Origin: Thioalkalivibrio sp. ALJ21
GTDB taxonomy: Bacteria > Pseudomonadota > Gammaproteobacteria > Ectothiorhodospirales > Ectothiorhodospiraceae
Assembly: GCF_000378605.1 (NCBI RefSeq)
Contig: NZ_KB905156.1
Span: forward strand, 353,209 to 417,208
Reading direction: 5' to 3'
Length of the DNA: 64,000 bases
Part shown: positions 9,033 through 20,239 of the stretch, piece after piece
How positions within the stretch are numbered: position 1 is the stretch's first letter
Layout: every line of letters begins with the position of its first letter
Notes under the pieces: generated by a model
Seen by the model: the letters and a program-made list of their open reading frames with translations, nothing else
Told to the model about the DNA's origin: nothing
The model's database searches: none
Program-made: the position numbers and the translations under genes

Positions 9033-9175
9033 ACATCCCCCTGTATACCCCAATGAAAGTAACTGGTAGCGTTACAATCAAGTATGCTAGCTCGTTCACA
9101 ATATACACTCCGAAATCCGGGTTGCAAGTTGCTTTGAAAGCTGATTCTTAACTTGGCCCCACTTTTTCTACAGTC
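9033..9175. promoter_or_regulatory. Divergent pilM/mrcA intergenic promoter region
   Basis: This 143-bp spacer is markedly AT-richer than its surroundings and must hold the promoters for pilMNOPQ (minus) and mrcA (plus). On the plus strand TTGCAA at 9122 followed 17 bases later by TTCTTA is a weak sigma-70 candidate; on the minus strand TTGTGA near 9100 is a possible -35. No strong pair is convincing, so only the region is called. Confidence 0.5.
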
Positions 9176-11548
9176 ATGAAGCCGATTCTCAAGATTTTTG
9201 CGGCGTTGCTGGCGCTGATCCTGGCGGCCGGAATCGGCGTATCCGCAGCCATTGCGGCCCTGTACGTGCACTACGCCCCGACCCTCCCCGAAGCGGAGGC
9301 GGTACGCGACGTGCGCCTGCAAACCCCACTGCAAGTCCGCACGGCGGACGGTCTGCTGATGGGCGAGTTCGCAGAAGAACGCCGTATCCCCCTGCCCATC
9401 GACGAAATTCCCGAGCGCGTCCGCCAGGCCTTCATCGCGGCCGAGGACGAGCGCTTCTACGACCATCCCGGGGTCGACATCGTTGGCCTGGCAAGAGCGG
9501 CGATCAACGAGATCTCCACTCGCGGCGAACGCAGCCAGGGGGGCTCCACCATCACCATGCAGTTGGCGCGCAATGTCTTTCTGACGCGCGACCGCACCTA
9601 CGAGCGCAAGCTGCGCGAGATTTTCCTGGCCATTCGCATGGAACAGGAAATGAGCAAGGACGAGATCCTCGAGTTGTATCTGAACAAGATCTACCTGGGC
9701 CAGCGCGCCTACGGGATCGAGGCCGCCGCTCGGGTCTACTACGGCCGCTCCATCGATGAGCTGGAACTGGACGAGATCGCGGTCCTCGCGGCGCTGCCCA
9801 AGGCGCCGTCCACGACCAACCCCGTTGCCAGTGCCCAGCGCGCAGAGATCCGTCGCAATTACGTGCTGCGCCGCATGCTGGATACCGGCGTGATCGGCGA
9901 GTCGGAATACGAGGAGGCGGTGGCCCGCCCGGTATCGTCCGAGCGGCACGTGGCCGCGACCGAGGTCGACGCCCACTGGGTGGCGGAGGCGGCCCGCCAG
10001 ATCGTCTTCAACCTCTGGGGCGAGGACGCCTACCGGCGCGGCCTGCAGGTCCACACATCGATTGACTCCCGCTACCAGGAAGCCGCCAACCAGGCCTTGC
10101 GCGAGGGCCTGCTGGAATACGACGAACGCCACGGTTATCGCGGGCCCGAGGATCAGCTAAGCGAGGAGACCATGGCCGACGCCGAGGCGCGCCACCGCGC
10201 CCTCAAGGCACAGGGCATACACGGGCGCCTGCTGTTTCCCGTAGTCGTTATGGAACGCGACGGAGACGGCACGCTGCATGTCGATGGCGGCCAGATCGGC
10301 GAACTCACCATCGACCCCCGCGACCAGGAATGGGCACGCAACCCGGAATTCGAGCCGGGCGACGTGATCCGCGTCAGGCCCTATACCGACGGGCGCTGGC
10401 GCCTGGCGCAGAAACCCGAGGTGACCGGCGCGGTGATCGCCCAGTCGCCGGCCGATGGGGCTATCGTTGCGCTCGCGGGAGGCTTCGATTTCTTCGAGAA
10501 TCGCTATGATCGCAGCACCCAGGCGCAACGGCAGCCCGGCTCCGCATTCAAGCCGCTGGTGTACGCGCTGGCATTGCAGGATGGCTACCGCCCGGATGGC
10601 GTCCTGGTCGATGCCCCGATGGTCTTTGACGATCCGGCACTCGGGGCCGAGTGGCGTCCACAGAACTACTCCCGGCAGTTCCAGGGCGAAATGAGCATGC
10701 GCGATGCCCTTGCCCAGTCACGCAATCTGGCATCGATCCGCCTGCTCAACAGCCTGGGACCGCAGCGCGTGCACGAACAGCTGCCGCGCTTCGGCCTGGA
10801 TCCGGACAAGCACCCCAGCAACCTGTCGATGGTGCTCGGTACCGGTGCGGTCACGCCCCTTCAGCTGAACAATGCCTACGGGGTGTTCGCCTCCGGCGGC
10901 AAGCTGCACAGCCCGTGGATCATCACGCGCATCGAGACGGACGACGGAGAGGTCCTCTACACAGCGCCGACCGAACGCGCCTGCCCCGAACCCTGCGAGA
11001 GTCCGGCCGGCCAGGACCTCTACCTGAACGCCAGCGGCGGTCCGCTGCAGTACACCGACCCGGCACAGGTACTGGAGCCGGGTGTCGCCTGGCAGATGAG
11101 CAACATGCTGGGGCACGTGATCACCGCCGGCACCGGGCGTCAGGCGCAGCAGCTGGGACGCTCGGATCTCGCCGGCAAGACCGGGACGACCAACAGCTAT
11201 CGCGATGCCTGGTTCTCGGGGTTCAACGCCGACATCGTCGCGACCGCCTGGGTCGGGTTCGACGACAACCGCGAACTGGGCCGTCGCGAGAGTGGCGGGC
11301 GCACGGCGCTCCCGCTCTGGATTCGATTCATGGACTCGGTGCTGACCGATGCACCGGAACGCCCCGTGGAGCGCCCGGATGACCTGCAGCGCGTGGCGAT
11401 CCTGCCAGACGGGCGCCGCGCACCAAGCGAGGAGACCCCGGGGGCCAATATCCAGTGGCTCATCCCGCAGCAGGTGCCGGAGCGCGGCCAGGCCCCGGTG
11501 GCCCCCCGCGGGGAGAATGGTCAGGGCCCGGCCGAGTCGGTGTTCTGA
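9176..11548 (+). CDS. mrcA: Penicillin-binding protein 1A (bifunctional transglycosylase/transpeptidase)
   Basis: 790 residues. One N-terminal membrane anchor (about residues 5-30), then a GT51 glycosyltransferase domain with the catalytic AAEDERFYDHPG and GGSTITMQLARN motifs (residues about 85-135). An OB-like insert follows, then a transpeptidase domain with SAFK (catalytic Ser near residue 457), SRN and KTGTT. It polymerises and cross-links peptidoglycan. It is divergent from pilM as in other gammaproteobacteria. Its stop overlaps the next start (TGATG). Confidence 0.96.
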   Translation: MKPILKIFAALLALILAAGIGVSAAIAALYVHYAPTLPEAEAVRDVRLQTPLQVRTADGLLMGEFAEERRIPLPIDEIPERVRQAFIAAEDERFYDHPGVDIVGLARAAINEISTRGERSQGGSTITMQLARNVFLTRDRTYERKLREIFLAIRMEQEMSKDEILELYLNKIYLGQRAYGIEAAARVYYGRSIDELELDEIAVLAALPKAPSTTNPVASAQRAEIRRNYVLRRMLDTGVIGESEYEEAVARPVSSERHVAATEVDAHWVAEAARQIVFNLWGEDAYRRGLQVHTSIDSRYQEAANQALREGLLEYDERHGYRGPEDQLSEETMADAEARHRALKAQGIHGRLLFPVVVMERDGDGTLHVDGGQIGELTIDPRDQEWARNPEFEPGDVIRVRPYTDGRWRLAQKPEVTGAVIAQSPADGAIVALAGGFDFFENRYDRSTQAQRQPGSAFKPLVYALALQDGYRPDGVLVDAPMVFDDPALGAEWRPQNYSRQFQGEMSMRDALAQSRNLASIRLLNSLGPQRVHEQLPRFGLDPDKHPSNLSMVLGTGAVTPLQLNNAYGVFASGGKLHSPWIITRIETDDGEVLYTAPTERACPEPCESPAGQDLYLNASGGPLQYTDPAQVLEPGVAWQMSNMLGHVITAGTGRQAQQLGRSDLAGKTGTTNSYRDAWFSGFNADIVATAWVGFDDNRELGRRESGGRTALPLWIRFMDSVLTDAPERPVERPDDLQRVAILPDGRRAPSEETPGANIQWLIPQQVPERGQAPVAPRGENGQGPAESVF

Positions 11549-12177
11549 TGAGCGCCTCGCGCATTCGCCAGGAACTGGCCCAGGAGGCCGCACGGATCCT
11601 GCTCGACGACGGCATCCGCGACTTCGCGCTGGCCAAGCGCAAGGCCGCCGAGCATCTGGGTGTCGAACCACGCCACGAAATGCCGCGCAATATCGAGATC
11701 CAGGAGGCCGCGATCGAGCGCAGCCGCCTGTTCGCAACGGACGGCAGCCGCCAGGCCTACCGTGACCGCCTCGAGGCCGCCCGGATCGTCATGGAGCGGC
11801 TGGCGGAACTGGAACCGCGCCTGGTCGGCCCGCTGCTGGACGGCATCGTCGAGCGCCAGCCGCTGGTCAACCTCCATGCGTTTGCCGAGACGGTGGAGGA
11901 GGTCATCCTCGACCTGGGTGAGCGCGGAATTCGCTGCCAGACGGGCGAACGCCGCTATCGCAGCCGGCAGGGGCGCGAGCAGCGGGTACCGTTTCTGAGT
12001 TTTCGCGGGCCGAATGACACGGACATTGAACTGACCGTATTCCCGCTGGACGGGCTGCGCCAGGCGCCGCCGTCGCCGGTGGACGGCAAGCCCATGGCCC
12101 GCGCAGGGCGCGCGGACGTGGACAGGCTGCTGGCCGCCGCGAACGCCGACGCACCAGCGGCGGCCGACGCGTCCTGA
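11548..12177 (+). CDS. Conserved hypothetical protein coupled to mrcA
   Basis: 209 residues beginning MSASRIRQELAQEAARILLDD. It is mostly helical and charged in the first 120 residues, with an Ala-rich tail. It has no signal peptide, membrane segment or recognised catalytic motif. Homologous proteins with the pattern ARILLDDGIRDFALAKRKAAEHLG are common in gammaproteobacteria as far as I recall, but I cannot assign a function. The start overlaps the mrcA stop by one base, so the pair is likely co-translated, and the gene converges on hemE. Confidence 0.75.
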   Translation: MSASRIRQELAQEAARILLDDGIRDFALAKRKAAEHLGVEPRHEMPRNIEIQEAAIERSRLFATDGSRQAYRDRLEAARIVMERLAELEPRLVGPLLDGIVERQPLVNLHAFAETVEEVILDLGERGIRCQTGERRYRSRQGREQRVPFLSFRGPNDTDIELTVFPLDGLRQAPPSPVDGKPMARAGRADVDRLLAAANADAPAAADAS

Positions 12178-12198
12178 CGCCAGGAAGGCGCCGCTGCC

Positions 12199-13257
12199 TT
12201 AGTCGCGGCGGTAGGAGGTGACGGTCTCGACCAGGGTTGCCACCCGTTCCGGGTCGATCCCCGGATGAATCCCGTGCCCCAGGTTGAAGACATGACCGGT
12301 ATCCCGGTCGAAGCCGTCCAGCACCCGCAGGGCCTCCTCGCGCACCACCGCATCCGGCGCGTACAGCACCGACGGATCCAGGTTGCCCTGCAGCGCCACG
12401 CGATCGCCCACACGGCGGCTCGCCTCGGCAATCTCGATCGTCCAGTCCAGCCCCAGCGCATCGGCACCGGTCTCGGCCTGCGCCTCGAGCCAGGCATCGC
12501 CACCCTTGGTGAACAGGGTAACCGGCACGCGACGGCCGTCGTGGTCCCGAATCAGACCATCGACGATGCGCTGCATGTAGGCCAGCGAGAACTCGCGGTA
12601 GCCGCGCGGCGTCAGCGACCCGCCCCAGGTATCGAAGACCATCACGGCCTGCGCACCGGCGCGAATCTGCGCGTTCAGGTATTCGGTGACCGCGCTGGCG
12701 ACCTTCTGCAGCAGCGCATGCATCGCCTGCGGCTCGCCGTACATCAGCCGCTTGGTCTCGGCGAAGTCGCGCGAGCCCTGGCCTTCGACCATGTAGGTGG
12801 CCAGCGTCCACGGGCTGCCGGCAAAGCCGATCAACGGCACTTCGCCATTCAGTTCGCGACGGATCAGACGCACCGCATCCATCACATAACGCAGCTCCTG
12901 CTCCGGATCCGGCACCGGCAGGTTCTCAATCGCCTCGAGCGAACGGATCGGGTCGCGAAAGCGCGGCCCCTCGCCGGTCTCGAAGTACAATCCCAGCCCC
13001 ATCGCATCCGGGATGGTGAGTATGTCCGAGAACAGGATCGCCGCGTCCAGCGGGAACCGGCGCAGCGGCTGCATCGTGACTTCGCAGGCCAGCTCCGGGT
13101 TCTGACACAGGTTCATGAAGCTGCCGGCCTGGGCGCGGGTCTCGCGGTACTCCGGCAGATAGCGTCCAGCCTGGCGCATGATCCAGATCGGCGGGCGGTC
13201 CACGGGCTCGCGCAACAACGCGCGCAGCAGACGGTCATTCTTCAGGGTCTGGGACAT
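12199..13257 (-). CDS. hemE: Uroporphyrinogen III decarboxylase
   Basis: 352 residues from the ATG at 13257 (MSQTLKND); a TTG four codons upstream is less likely. The signature [17 protein letters not shown], the [12 protein letters not shown] segment and the Tyr/His-containing [13 protein letters not shown] and NLGHGIHPG motifs identify HemE, which removes four carboxyl groups to give coproporphyrinogen III. It lies directly downstream of gltD, as in Pseudomonas (gltB-gltD-hemE), but here gltB is missing upstream of gltD. Confidence 0.96.
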   Translation of the reverse strand: MSQTLKNDRLLRALLREPVDRPPIWIMRQAGRYLPEYRETRAQAGSFMNLCQNPELACEVTMQPLRRFPLDAAILFSDILTIPDAMGLGLYFETGEGPRFRDPIRSLEAIENLPVPDPEQELRYVMDAVRLIRRELNGEVPLIGFAGSPWTLATYMVEGQGSRDFAETKRLMYGEPQAMHALLQKVASAVTEYLNAQIRAGAQAVMVFDTWGGSLTPRGYREFSLAYMQRIVDGLIRDHDGRRVPVTLFTKGGDAWLEAQAETGADALGLDWTIEIAEASRRVGDRVALQGNLDPSVLYAPDAVVREEALRVLDGFDRDTGHVFNLGHGIHPGIDPERVATLVETVTSYRRD

Positions 13258-13265
13258 CGAAAAGC

Positions 13266-14780
<1,515 letters not shown>

Positions 14781-15064
14781 AGGGTAACGCGGGTGAATGT
14801 ACGCATTCGCGCTCGAGTCGATTTTGCCTGCTGACAAGGCGCGGTGAGCGCGGTGTAGCCGAGCTACATAAGCGAGCCGCAACGCCGTCAGCAGGCAAAA
14901 TCGGCCGAGCCCCTCGCCCAATAAAATGGTGGGGTTGGAGCTGCCTGTTCCCCGATACAGCGTTGCGCCACTTGCGGGTAGAACCACTACCCGCTGCACG
15001 ACGCGCCTTGTCTCGGGAAACAGGCAGCACCAACGCGAATGCGTACATTCACCCGCGTTACCCT
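14781..15064. repeat. Palindromic dispersed element, copy 1 (about 284 bp, nested hairpins)
   Basis: The outer arms 14782-14811 and 15034-15063 are perfect inverted complements over about 30 bp. Inside are: a 16-bp stem 14820-14835/14887-14902 capped by a 6-bp hairpin 14854-14859/14863-14868; a CCCC/GGGG stem centred near 14920; and a 16-bp stem 14940-14955/15013-15028 (one mismatch) capped by hairpin 14974-14981/14987-14994 with loop AACCA. The copy at 59841 has the same length and architecture with different stem bases. The right arm overlaps the yqeY 3' end and supplies its stop codon. No reading frame inside is credible. It resembles a non-autonomous MITE-like or structured element; no target-site duplication is evident. 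Confidence 0.88.
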
Positions 15065-15501
15065 AGCGCGGACCGGACCTTCTGACTGACGACGCCCATG
15101 TCCGCGCGGCCGAAAACCCGGGGCTTGAGCACGCCCATCACCTTGCCCATATCACTGGGGCCGGCCGCGCCGGTCTCGGCGATCGCCTCGCCGATCATCT
15201 GGTCCAGTTCGGCGTCGCCCAGTTGCTCGGGCATGTAGGCCTCGATCACCGTGATCTCGGCGGCCTCGCGCTCGGCCAGGTCCTCGCGACCGCCCTTGCG
15301 GTACTGGTCGATGGAGTCGCGGCGCTGCTTGAGCATCCGGTTGAGGATGGCCAGCACCGCGTCGTCGTCGGCCTCGCGCCGCTCGTCGACCTCGAACTGC
15401 GAGACCTCGGCCTGGATCAGGCGCAACGCCGCAAGGCGTTCCTTCTCCCGGGCCCGCATGGCCTGCTTGACGTCATCCTGCAAACGGGCCTTGAGCGACA
15501 T
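15058..15501 (-). CDS. yqeY: GatB/YqeY domain protein
   Basis: 147 residues. It starts MSLKARLQDDVKQAMRAREKERL, with the VIEAYMPEQLGDAEL segment and the GxxDMGKVMGVLKP region of the YqeY family, which shares the tRNA-interacting C-terminal domain of GatB. Precise role unknown. In relatives it lies in rpsU-yqeY-dnaG-rpoD; here rpsU precedes it normally, but dnaG-rpoD is 9.8 kb away. The last Gly codon and the stop are contributed by the arm of the adjacent palindromic element. Confidence 0.92.
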   Translation of the reverse strand: MSLKARLQDDVKQAMRAREKERLAALRLIQAEVSQFEVDERREADDDAVLAILNRMLKQRRDSIDQYRKGGREDLAEREAAEITVIEAYMPEQLGDAELDQMIGEAIAETGAAGPSDMGKVMGVLKPRVFGRADMGVVSQKVRSALG

Positions 15502-15543
15502 CGAAGGGTCCTCGATCCGGGCCAGAGGCCCGAGAGACGATTC

Positions 15544-15759
15544 TTAGTACAGACGCACCCGACGCGTCATGTCGCGGGAATTCTTCTTCAGCTGGCGCTT
15601 CACCGCTGCGGCGGCCTTGCGCTTGCGCTCGGTGGTCGGCTTTTCGTAGTACTCGCGGCGGCGGACTTCCGCGACCACGCCGGCCTTCTCACAGGTGCGC
15701 TTGAAACGGCGCAGGGCAACCTCGAAGGGCTCATTCTCGCGAACTCGTACGTGCGGCAT
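15544..15759 (-). CDS. rpsU: 30S ribosomal protein S21
   Basis: 71 residues from the ATG at 15759. The sequence [20 protein letters not shown], the following KRTCEKAGV and the basic [10 protein letters not shown] tail are those of S21, a small subunit protein involved in initiation. Longer in-frame starts exist but exceed the family length. It is followed 42 bp later by yqeY on the same strand and is divergent from aroB. Confidence 0.97.
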   Translation of the reverse strand: MPHVRVRENEPFEVALRRFKRTCEKAGVVAEVRRREYYEKPTTERKRKAAAAVKRQLKKNSRDMTRRVRLY

Positions 15760-15843
15760 ACAATCTCCGGATGCGAATGCTGATTCGTCTACCAAAACAA
15801 AAACGCCACCCGAAACACTCCGGGCAGCCATGCAGAACTCCCT

Positions 15844-15871
15844 ATGGTAATCCAACCGGCGCCATTTGCAA
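15844..15871 (-). promoter_or_regulatory. Candidate sigma-70 promoter for rpsU-yqeY
   Basis: On the minus strand TTGCAA (15871-15866) and TACCAT (15849-15844) are separated by 16 bases, about 85 bases before the rpsU ATG. The match is moderate. If the gltD-hemE pair lacks its own promoter, this site may also drive it. Confidence 0.35.
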
Positions 15872-15935
15872 AAGTCCGTGAAGCGATGCCCATCCTGACC
15901 GCGCACACGCTTACGCCCAAAGCGGCACGCACGCT

Positions 15936-17060
15936 ATGATGCCCCTGATGAACACACCCGGCACACAAAACCTGAACGTCGAGCTGGGCGAACGCAGCTA
16001 CCCCATCCGGATCGGACCGGGCCAGCTCGCCGCCGCCGACACCCTCCGCCCGGCGCTCGAGGGCCGCCGCGTAGCGGTGGTGACCAACACCACCGTGGGC
16101 CCGCTGTACGGCGAGGCCCTGCGCGAAACACTCGGCCAGTGCGGGATCGCTGGCGAGATCCTGTGGATCGAGCTGCCCGATGGCGAGGCCCACAAGACCC
16201 TGGCCACAGTGGAATCGATCATCACCCGGCTGCTGGAGGCCCGGCTCGACCGGGGCAGCCGCATCGTCGCGCTGGGCGGGGGTGTGGTGGGCGATATCGC
16301 CGGCTTCGCCGCCGCGATCTACCAGCGCGGGATCGACTTTGTGCAGGTCCCGACCACCCTGCTGGCCCAGGTCGACTCCTCGGTGGGCGGAAAGACCGGG
16401 GTCAACCACCCGCTGGGCAAGAACATGATCGGTGCCTTCCACCAGCCGCGCGCGGTGCTGATCGACACCGACACCCTGAAGACACTGCCCGAGCGCGAGC
16501 TGCAGGCCGGGCTCGCCGAGGTCATCAAGTACGGGCTGATCCGCGACGCCGAGTTCTTCGCCTGGCTGGAGGCTCATATCGACGAACTGCGCGCCCTGGA
16601 CCCCGAGGCGCTGGCCTGGGCCATCCACCGCTCCTGCGCCTGCAAGGCCGAGATCGTCGCCGCCGACGAACGCGAAGGCGGCATCCGCGCCCTGCTGAAC
16701 CTGGGCCACACCTTCGGCCACGCAATCGAGGCCGGGATGGGCTACGGCGAATGGTTGCATGGCGAGGCCGTGGGTACGGGGATGGCGATGGCTGCGCGCA
16801 TGTCGGAACGCATGGGCTGGCTGAGCCCGGCCGAGCGCGCACGCGCCGAGGCCCTGATCCAGCGCGCCGGCCTGTCACTGGACCCACCGGACCGCATGAG
16901 CGCCGAGCGCTTCCGCGAGCTGATGGCGATCGACAAGAAAGTCGCGAGCGGCCGCCTGCGCCTGGTCCTGCTGCGGGGGATCGGCCAGGCCGAGATCACC
17001 GACCAGTTCGACGTGTCGGCGCTGGATGCGACGCTGCACGAGGGCGCCCGTGTCGCCTGA
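15936..17060 (+). CDS. aroB: 3-dehydroquinate synthase
   Basis: 374 residues from the ATG at 15936; ATGs at 15939 and 15948 are alternatives and the last gives the more usual N-terminus before [12 protein letters not shown]. Family motifs are the NAD-binding [14 protein letters not shown] segment, [20 protein letters not shown], and the metal ligands in [11 protein letters not shown] and WLHGEAVG. It converts DAHP to 3-dehydroquinate. It overlaps dgt by 11 bases. The usual upstream partner aroK is 12 kb away. Confidence 0.96.
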   Translation: MMPLMNTPGTQNLNVELGERSYPIRIGPGQLAAADTLRPALEGRRVAVVTNTTVGPLYGEALRETLGQCGIAGEILWIELPDGEAHKTLATVESIITRLLEARLDRGSRIVALGGGVVGDIAGFAAAIYQRGIDFVQVPTTLLAQVDSSVGGKTGVNHPLGKNMIGAFHQPRAVLIDTDTLKTLPERELQAGLAEVIKYGLIRDAEFFAWLEAHIDELRALDPEALAWAIHRSCACKAEIVAADEREGGIRALLNLGHTFGHAIEAGMGYGEWLHGEAVGTGMAMAARMSERMGWLSPAERARAEALIQRAGLSLDPPDRMSAERFRELMAIDKKVASGRLRLVLLRGIGQAEITDQFDVSALDATLHEGARVA

Positions 17061-18240
17061 GGCCCTGGCCACCACACCCCGGGTCGACCGGGCCTCCGGG
17101 CTCGCGTCGTACGCCGCCGACCCGGCAGCCTCGCGCGGGCGCGCCCACCCGGAAGCGGCGCCGCGCCACCGCAGCGATTTCCAGCGCGACCGCGACCGCA
17201 TCGTGCACTCCAGCGCGTTTCGCCGCCTGGAATACAAGACCCAAGTCTTCATCAGCCACGAGGGCGACCTGTTTCGCAACCGTCTCACGCATTCGCTGGA
17301 GGTCGCGCAGATCGGGCGCTCGATCGCGCGCGCCCTGCGCCTGAACGAGGACCTGGTCGAGGCGATCGCCCTGGCGCACGACCTCGGCCACACCCCGTTC
17401 GGCCATGCCGGCCAGCATGCCCTGAACGACTGCATGAAGGCGTACGGCGGCTTCGAGCACAACCTGCAGTCGCTGCGCATCGTCGACCTGCTGGAGCGCC
17501 ATTACGCGGAATTCGACGGTCTGAACCTGACCTTCGAGACGCGCGAGGGCATCCTCAAGCACTGCTCGCCGCAGCGTGCGCGAGAACTGGGCGCGATCGG
17601 GGTGCGCTTTCTCGAGAAGCAGCAACCCTCGCTAGAGGCACAGCTGGCCAACGTGGCCGACGAGATCGCCTACAACAACCACGATGTCGACGACGGCCTG
17701 CGCTCCGGGCTGCTCGACATGGACCAGTTGACGGAGGTCCGCCTGTTCCGCGAGTGCCTGGAAACGGTTCGCGCACGCTACCCGGGCCTCGAGCCGCGAC
17801 GGGTTCAGCACGAGACCGTTCGCCGCATGATCGATGCCCTGGTCTCCGACCTGATCGAGAGCAGCCAGGCCGCGATCGATCATCACCAGCCCGACACCCC
17901 GGACGACGTCCGCCAGGCCGGCCAGCCGCTGATCCGTTTCAGCCCGGAGATGGCCGACCAGGCGCGCGAGCTGAAGGCCTTCCTGCGCGAGAACCTGTAC
18001 CACCACCATCAGGTGCACGCGGTGATGCACAAGGCCCGCCAGCTGATTCAGGAGTTGTTCGCCGCGTTCGACTCCGAGCCGCGGCTGATGCCCGAGCACT
18101 TCCAGCGGCATGCCGAGCAGATCGCCGAGGCCGACCCGTATGCACCGCAGCGCGCGATTGCCGACTACATCGCGGGCATGACCGACCGCCACGCCATCCG
18201 TGAACACCACCGCCTGTTCGATCTGGGCACGCTGACCTGA
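17050..18240 (+). CDS. dgt: Deoxyguanosinetriphosphate triphosphohydrolase-like protein (dNTPase)
   Basis: 396 residues from the GTG at 17050, which has a GAGG ribosome site inside the end of aroB; an ATG at 17026 is possible. HD-domain metal ligands are seen in [13 protein letters not shown] and [15 protein letters not shown] (about residues 78-125), and the basic N-terminal [15 protein letters not shown] motif is typical of the type 2 dGTPase-like family. It probably hydrolyses dNTPs to nucleoside and triphosphate. It lies between aroB and the DamX-like gene in one operon. Confidence 0.92.
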   Translation: MSPEALATTPRVDRASGLASYAADPAASRGRAHPEAAPRHRSDFQRDRDRIVHSSAFRRLEYKTQVFISHEGDLFRNRLTHSLEVAQIGRSIARALRLNEDLVEAIALAHDLGHTPFGHAGQHALNDCMKAYGGFEHNLQSLRIVDLLERHYAEFDGLNLTFETREGILKHCSPQRARELGAIGVRFLEKQQPSLEAQLANVADEIAYNNHDVDDGLRSGLLDMDQLTEVRLFRECLETVRARYPGLEPRRVQHETVRRMIDALVSDLIESSQAAIDHHQPDTPDDVRQAGQPLIRFSPEMADQARELKAFLRENLYHHHQVHAVMHKARQLIQELFAAFDSEPRLMPEHFQRHAEQIAEADPYAPQRAIADYIAGMTDRHAIREHHRLFDLGTLT

Positions 18241-18251
18241 GACTGAGACCC

Positions 18252-20078
18252 ATGGCGCTCTCCGACCAATGCCTGAAACAGCTCGGCCTGCACACGGCGC
18301 CGTTCGACGAGACCCCGGACGAACATTTCATCTACAGCGACCCGCTGTTGGACGGACTGCTGGAGTCGGCGCGCACCGCACTCGACGCCCCGGGCGCCAT
18401 CGTGATCATGACCGGCGAAAACGGCTCCGGGCGCAGCCTGCAGCTGATGCGCCTGCTGGCGATGCTGCCCGAGCCGTTCGAGCTGATCGCCTTTCGCGCC
18501 CGCATCAACACCCAGTTCGAATCGGTGGACAACACCATTCGCAACTACCTGCGTTCGCACAACGCCGATGACCCGGATCGCCCCCTGACCGAACTGCTGG
18601 CCGAACGCGTCGCCGTCGGCCGCGACCCGGTGATCGCGATGGACGACGCCCACCTGGTCGGCACCGACATCGTGAACAACCTGATGCGCATGCGCAGCGA
18701 GGTGCTCGAGTCCCAGGGCCGCGCACCACGCGTGGTACTCGTGGGCTCCGGCGGCCTGCTCCGCCGCCGCCTGTACCTCCCGGACCCCTCCGACGAGGAC
18801 CAGGTCACGCGCGTCAACCTGCGCGCCTTCAACCTCGAGCAAACGGCGGCCTACCTGCGCCACCGCCTGCAGGCGGCGGGCCTCGACGACCCGGAGCGCC
18901 TGCTCGACCAGGAAACGATCCACCATCTCCAGACCACCAGCCAGGGCCTGCCCGGCAACCTGAACCGAGAGGCCAACCAGGTCCTGGAGCGCCACTGCCG
19001 CAGCGAACGCCATGCCGCCAGTGCAGCCGGCACTACAGCGCCCGGCATCGCGCTGGGTGACGAGGCCGAGCGCGAAGAGGCGCCGTTGCCCACGACACCC
19101 GAGGCCGCCGGCGTCACCATTGACTCCGATGCCGGCCTCGACCGCGAAACCGACGCCGAACCCGTGCTTCGCGCCCAGCGCGAAGAGGACGAATTCACTC
19201 CGGCCGCCGAGGCTCTCGCGCAAACGGATGCCGCTGACGAACCGGAGTGGCCGCCGGAGCCCGACCACGAACTCGACGACCCCCCAGAGGAAAAGCGCAC
19301 ACCGCCCTTCTGGAATCAGCGCTGGTTCGTGCCGGCGGTTGCCGCCACGGTCGCGATCGGTATCGCCGCCCCCGTCGCGCTACAGCTGATGGACGGTGGC
19401 GATACCGAGGCGGAACAGGAGGTCGTCGAACTCCCTTTGCCCGAAACCCGGCCCCCTGCATCCCCCGACCAGGACGACCTGGTCGCGCCCGACCCGCTGG
19501 AGCATACCGACGACACGTTGACCAGCCCGGACATCGAACCCCTGCCCGGCCAGGAACGCCCGAGCGGCGATCCGATTGCCGGCATCGAGGCCGAACCGGC
19601 CGCGGAACCCGAGCCACAGCCCGAGCCAGAACCCGCTCCGGAACCTGAACCTGAGCCTGAACCCGAGCCCGAACCAGCACCGGAGCCGGAGCCAGAACCG
19701 GAACCGGAACCGGAACCGGAACCGGAACCGGAACCAGAGACGACCACCGAGGCCCTGGCCGACGAGGATGGTGACGGCGAGCGCCTGCGCGGCGATCTGG
19801 AGTGGCTCGGCAACCAGTCCTCCGATGCGTTCACCATCCAGTTGATCGCGGCTCCGGACATGTCCACTGCCCGCGGCTATGCGGATCGCCACAACCTTGG
19901 CGGCATCCGCTACATCCCCACGCGCGTGAACAATCGCGACTTTGTGGTCGTGCTGGCTGGATCGTTTACCAGTCGCGAGGCCGCCGAAAGCGCGGCATCC
20001 GACCTGCCCGAGGCGGTCCGCAACGAAGGCCCCTGGATCCGCTCCATCGGCTCCGTACAAGGCGTGGCACGCGAATAG
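18252..20078 (+). CDS. damX: DamX-like AAA ATPase with SPOR domain
   Basis: 608 residues. The N-terminal ATPase domain has Walker A GENGSGRS near residue 56 and Walker [11 protein letters not shown] near residue 130. An acidic linker and one membrane helix (about residues 357-378) follow. A long Glu-Pro repeat occupies about residues 450-497 and a C-terminal SPOR domain (about 525-605) binds denuded septal peptidoglycan. Pseudomonas has the same protein between aroB and gltB. It probably acts in cell division. The Glu-Pro tract is encoded by a hexanucleotide repeat. Confidence 0.86.
   Translation: MALSDQCLKQLGLHTAPFDETPDEHFIYSDPLLDGLLESARTALDAPGAIVIMTGENGSGRSLQLMRLLAMLPEPFELIAFRARINTQFESVDNTIRNYLRSHNADDPDRPLTELLAERVAVGRDPVIAMDDAHLVGTDIVNNLMRMRSEVLESQGRAPRVVLVGSGGLLRRRLYLPDPSDEDQVTRVNLRAFNLEQTAAYLRHRLQAAGLDDPERLLDQETIHHLQTTSQGLPGNLNREANQVLERHCRSERHAASAAGTTAPGIALGDEAEREEAPLPTTPEAAGVTIDSDAGLDRETDAEPVLRAQREEDEFTPAAEALAQTDAADEPEWPPEPDHELDDPPEEKRTPPFWNQRWFVPAVAATVAIGIAAPVALQLMDGGDTEAEQEVVELPLPETRPPASPDQDDLVAPDPLEHTDDTLTSPDIEPLPGQERPSGDPIAGIEAEPAAEPEPQPEPEPAPEPEPEPEPEPEPAPEPEPEPEPEPEPEPEPEPETTTEALADEDGDGERLRGDLEWLGNQSSDAFTIQLIAAPDMSTARGYADRHNLGGIRYIPTRVNNRDFVVVLAGSFTSREAAESAASDLPEAVRNEGPWIRSIGSVQGVARE
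19605..19740. repeat. Hexanucleotide tandem repeat coding (Glu-Pro)n
   Basis: Within the damX-like gene, units of the type GAACCG/GAGCCG are repeated about 22 times, with a near-perfect GGAACC run at about 19695-19735. The repeat stays in frame whatever the unit number, so copy-number change would lengthen or shorten the periplasmic spacer without breaking the protein. Confidence 0.85.
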
Positions 20079-20138
20079 ACTCGCCGCCTTCGCACCCGCC
20101 AACCCGCACCTCCCCGTGCCTACTTGACCGGCCCCGGT

Positions 20139-20168
20139 TTGCCGGGAGAATGACGGTTCGGCTATATT
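20139..20168 (+). promoter_or_regulatory. Candidate promoter for gltB
   Basis: TTGCCG at 20139 and TATATT at 20163 are 18 bases apart, about 70 bases upstream of the gltB ATG. A second possible pair is TTGACC at 20124 with GAGAAT at 20146. Either would give gltB its own promoter in the 161-bp spacer after damX. Confidence 0.4.
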
Positions 20169-20239
20169 CCTGCGCCTTTTTTCGTGTTCTTTTCCAGCCC
20201 GACGGCCCGCCCTTCGCGCGCCGTGACCGGAGTTCACCG

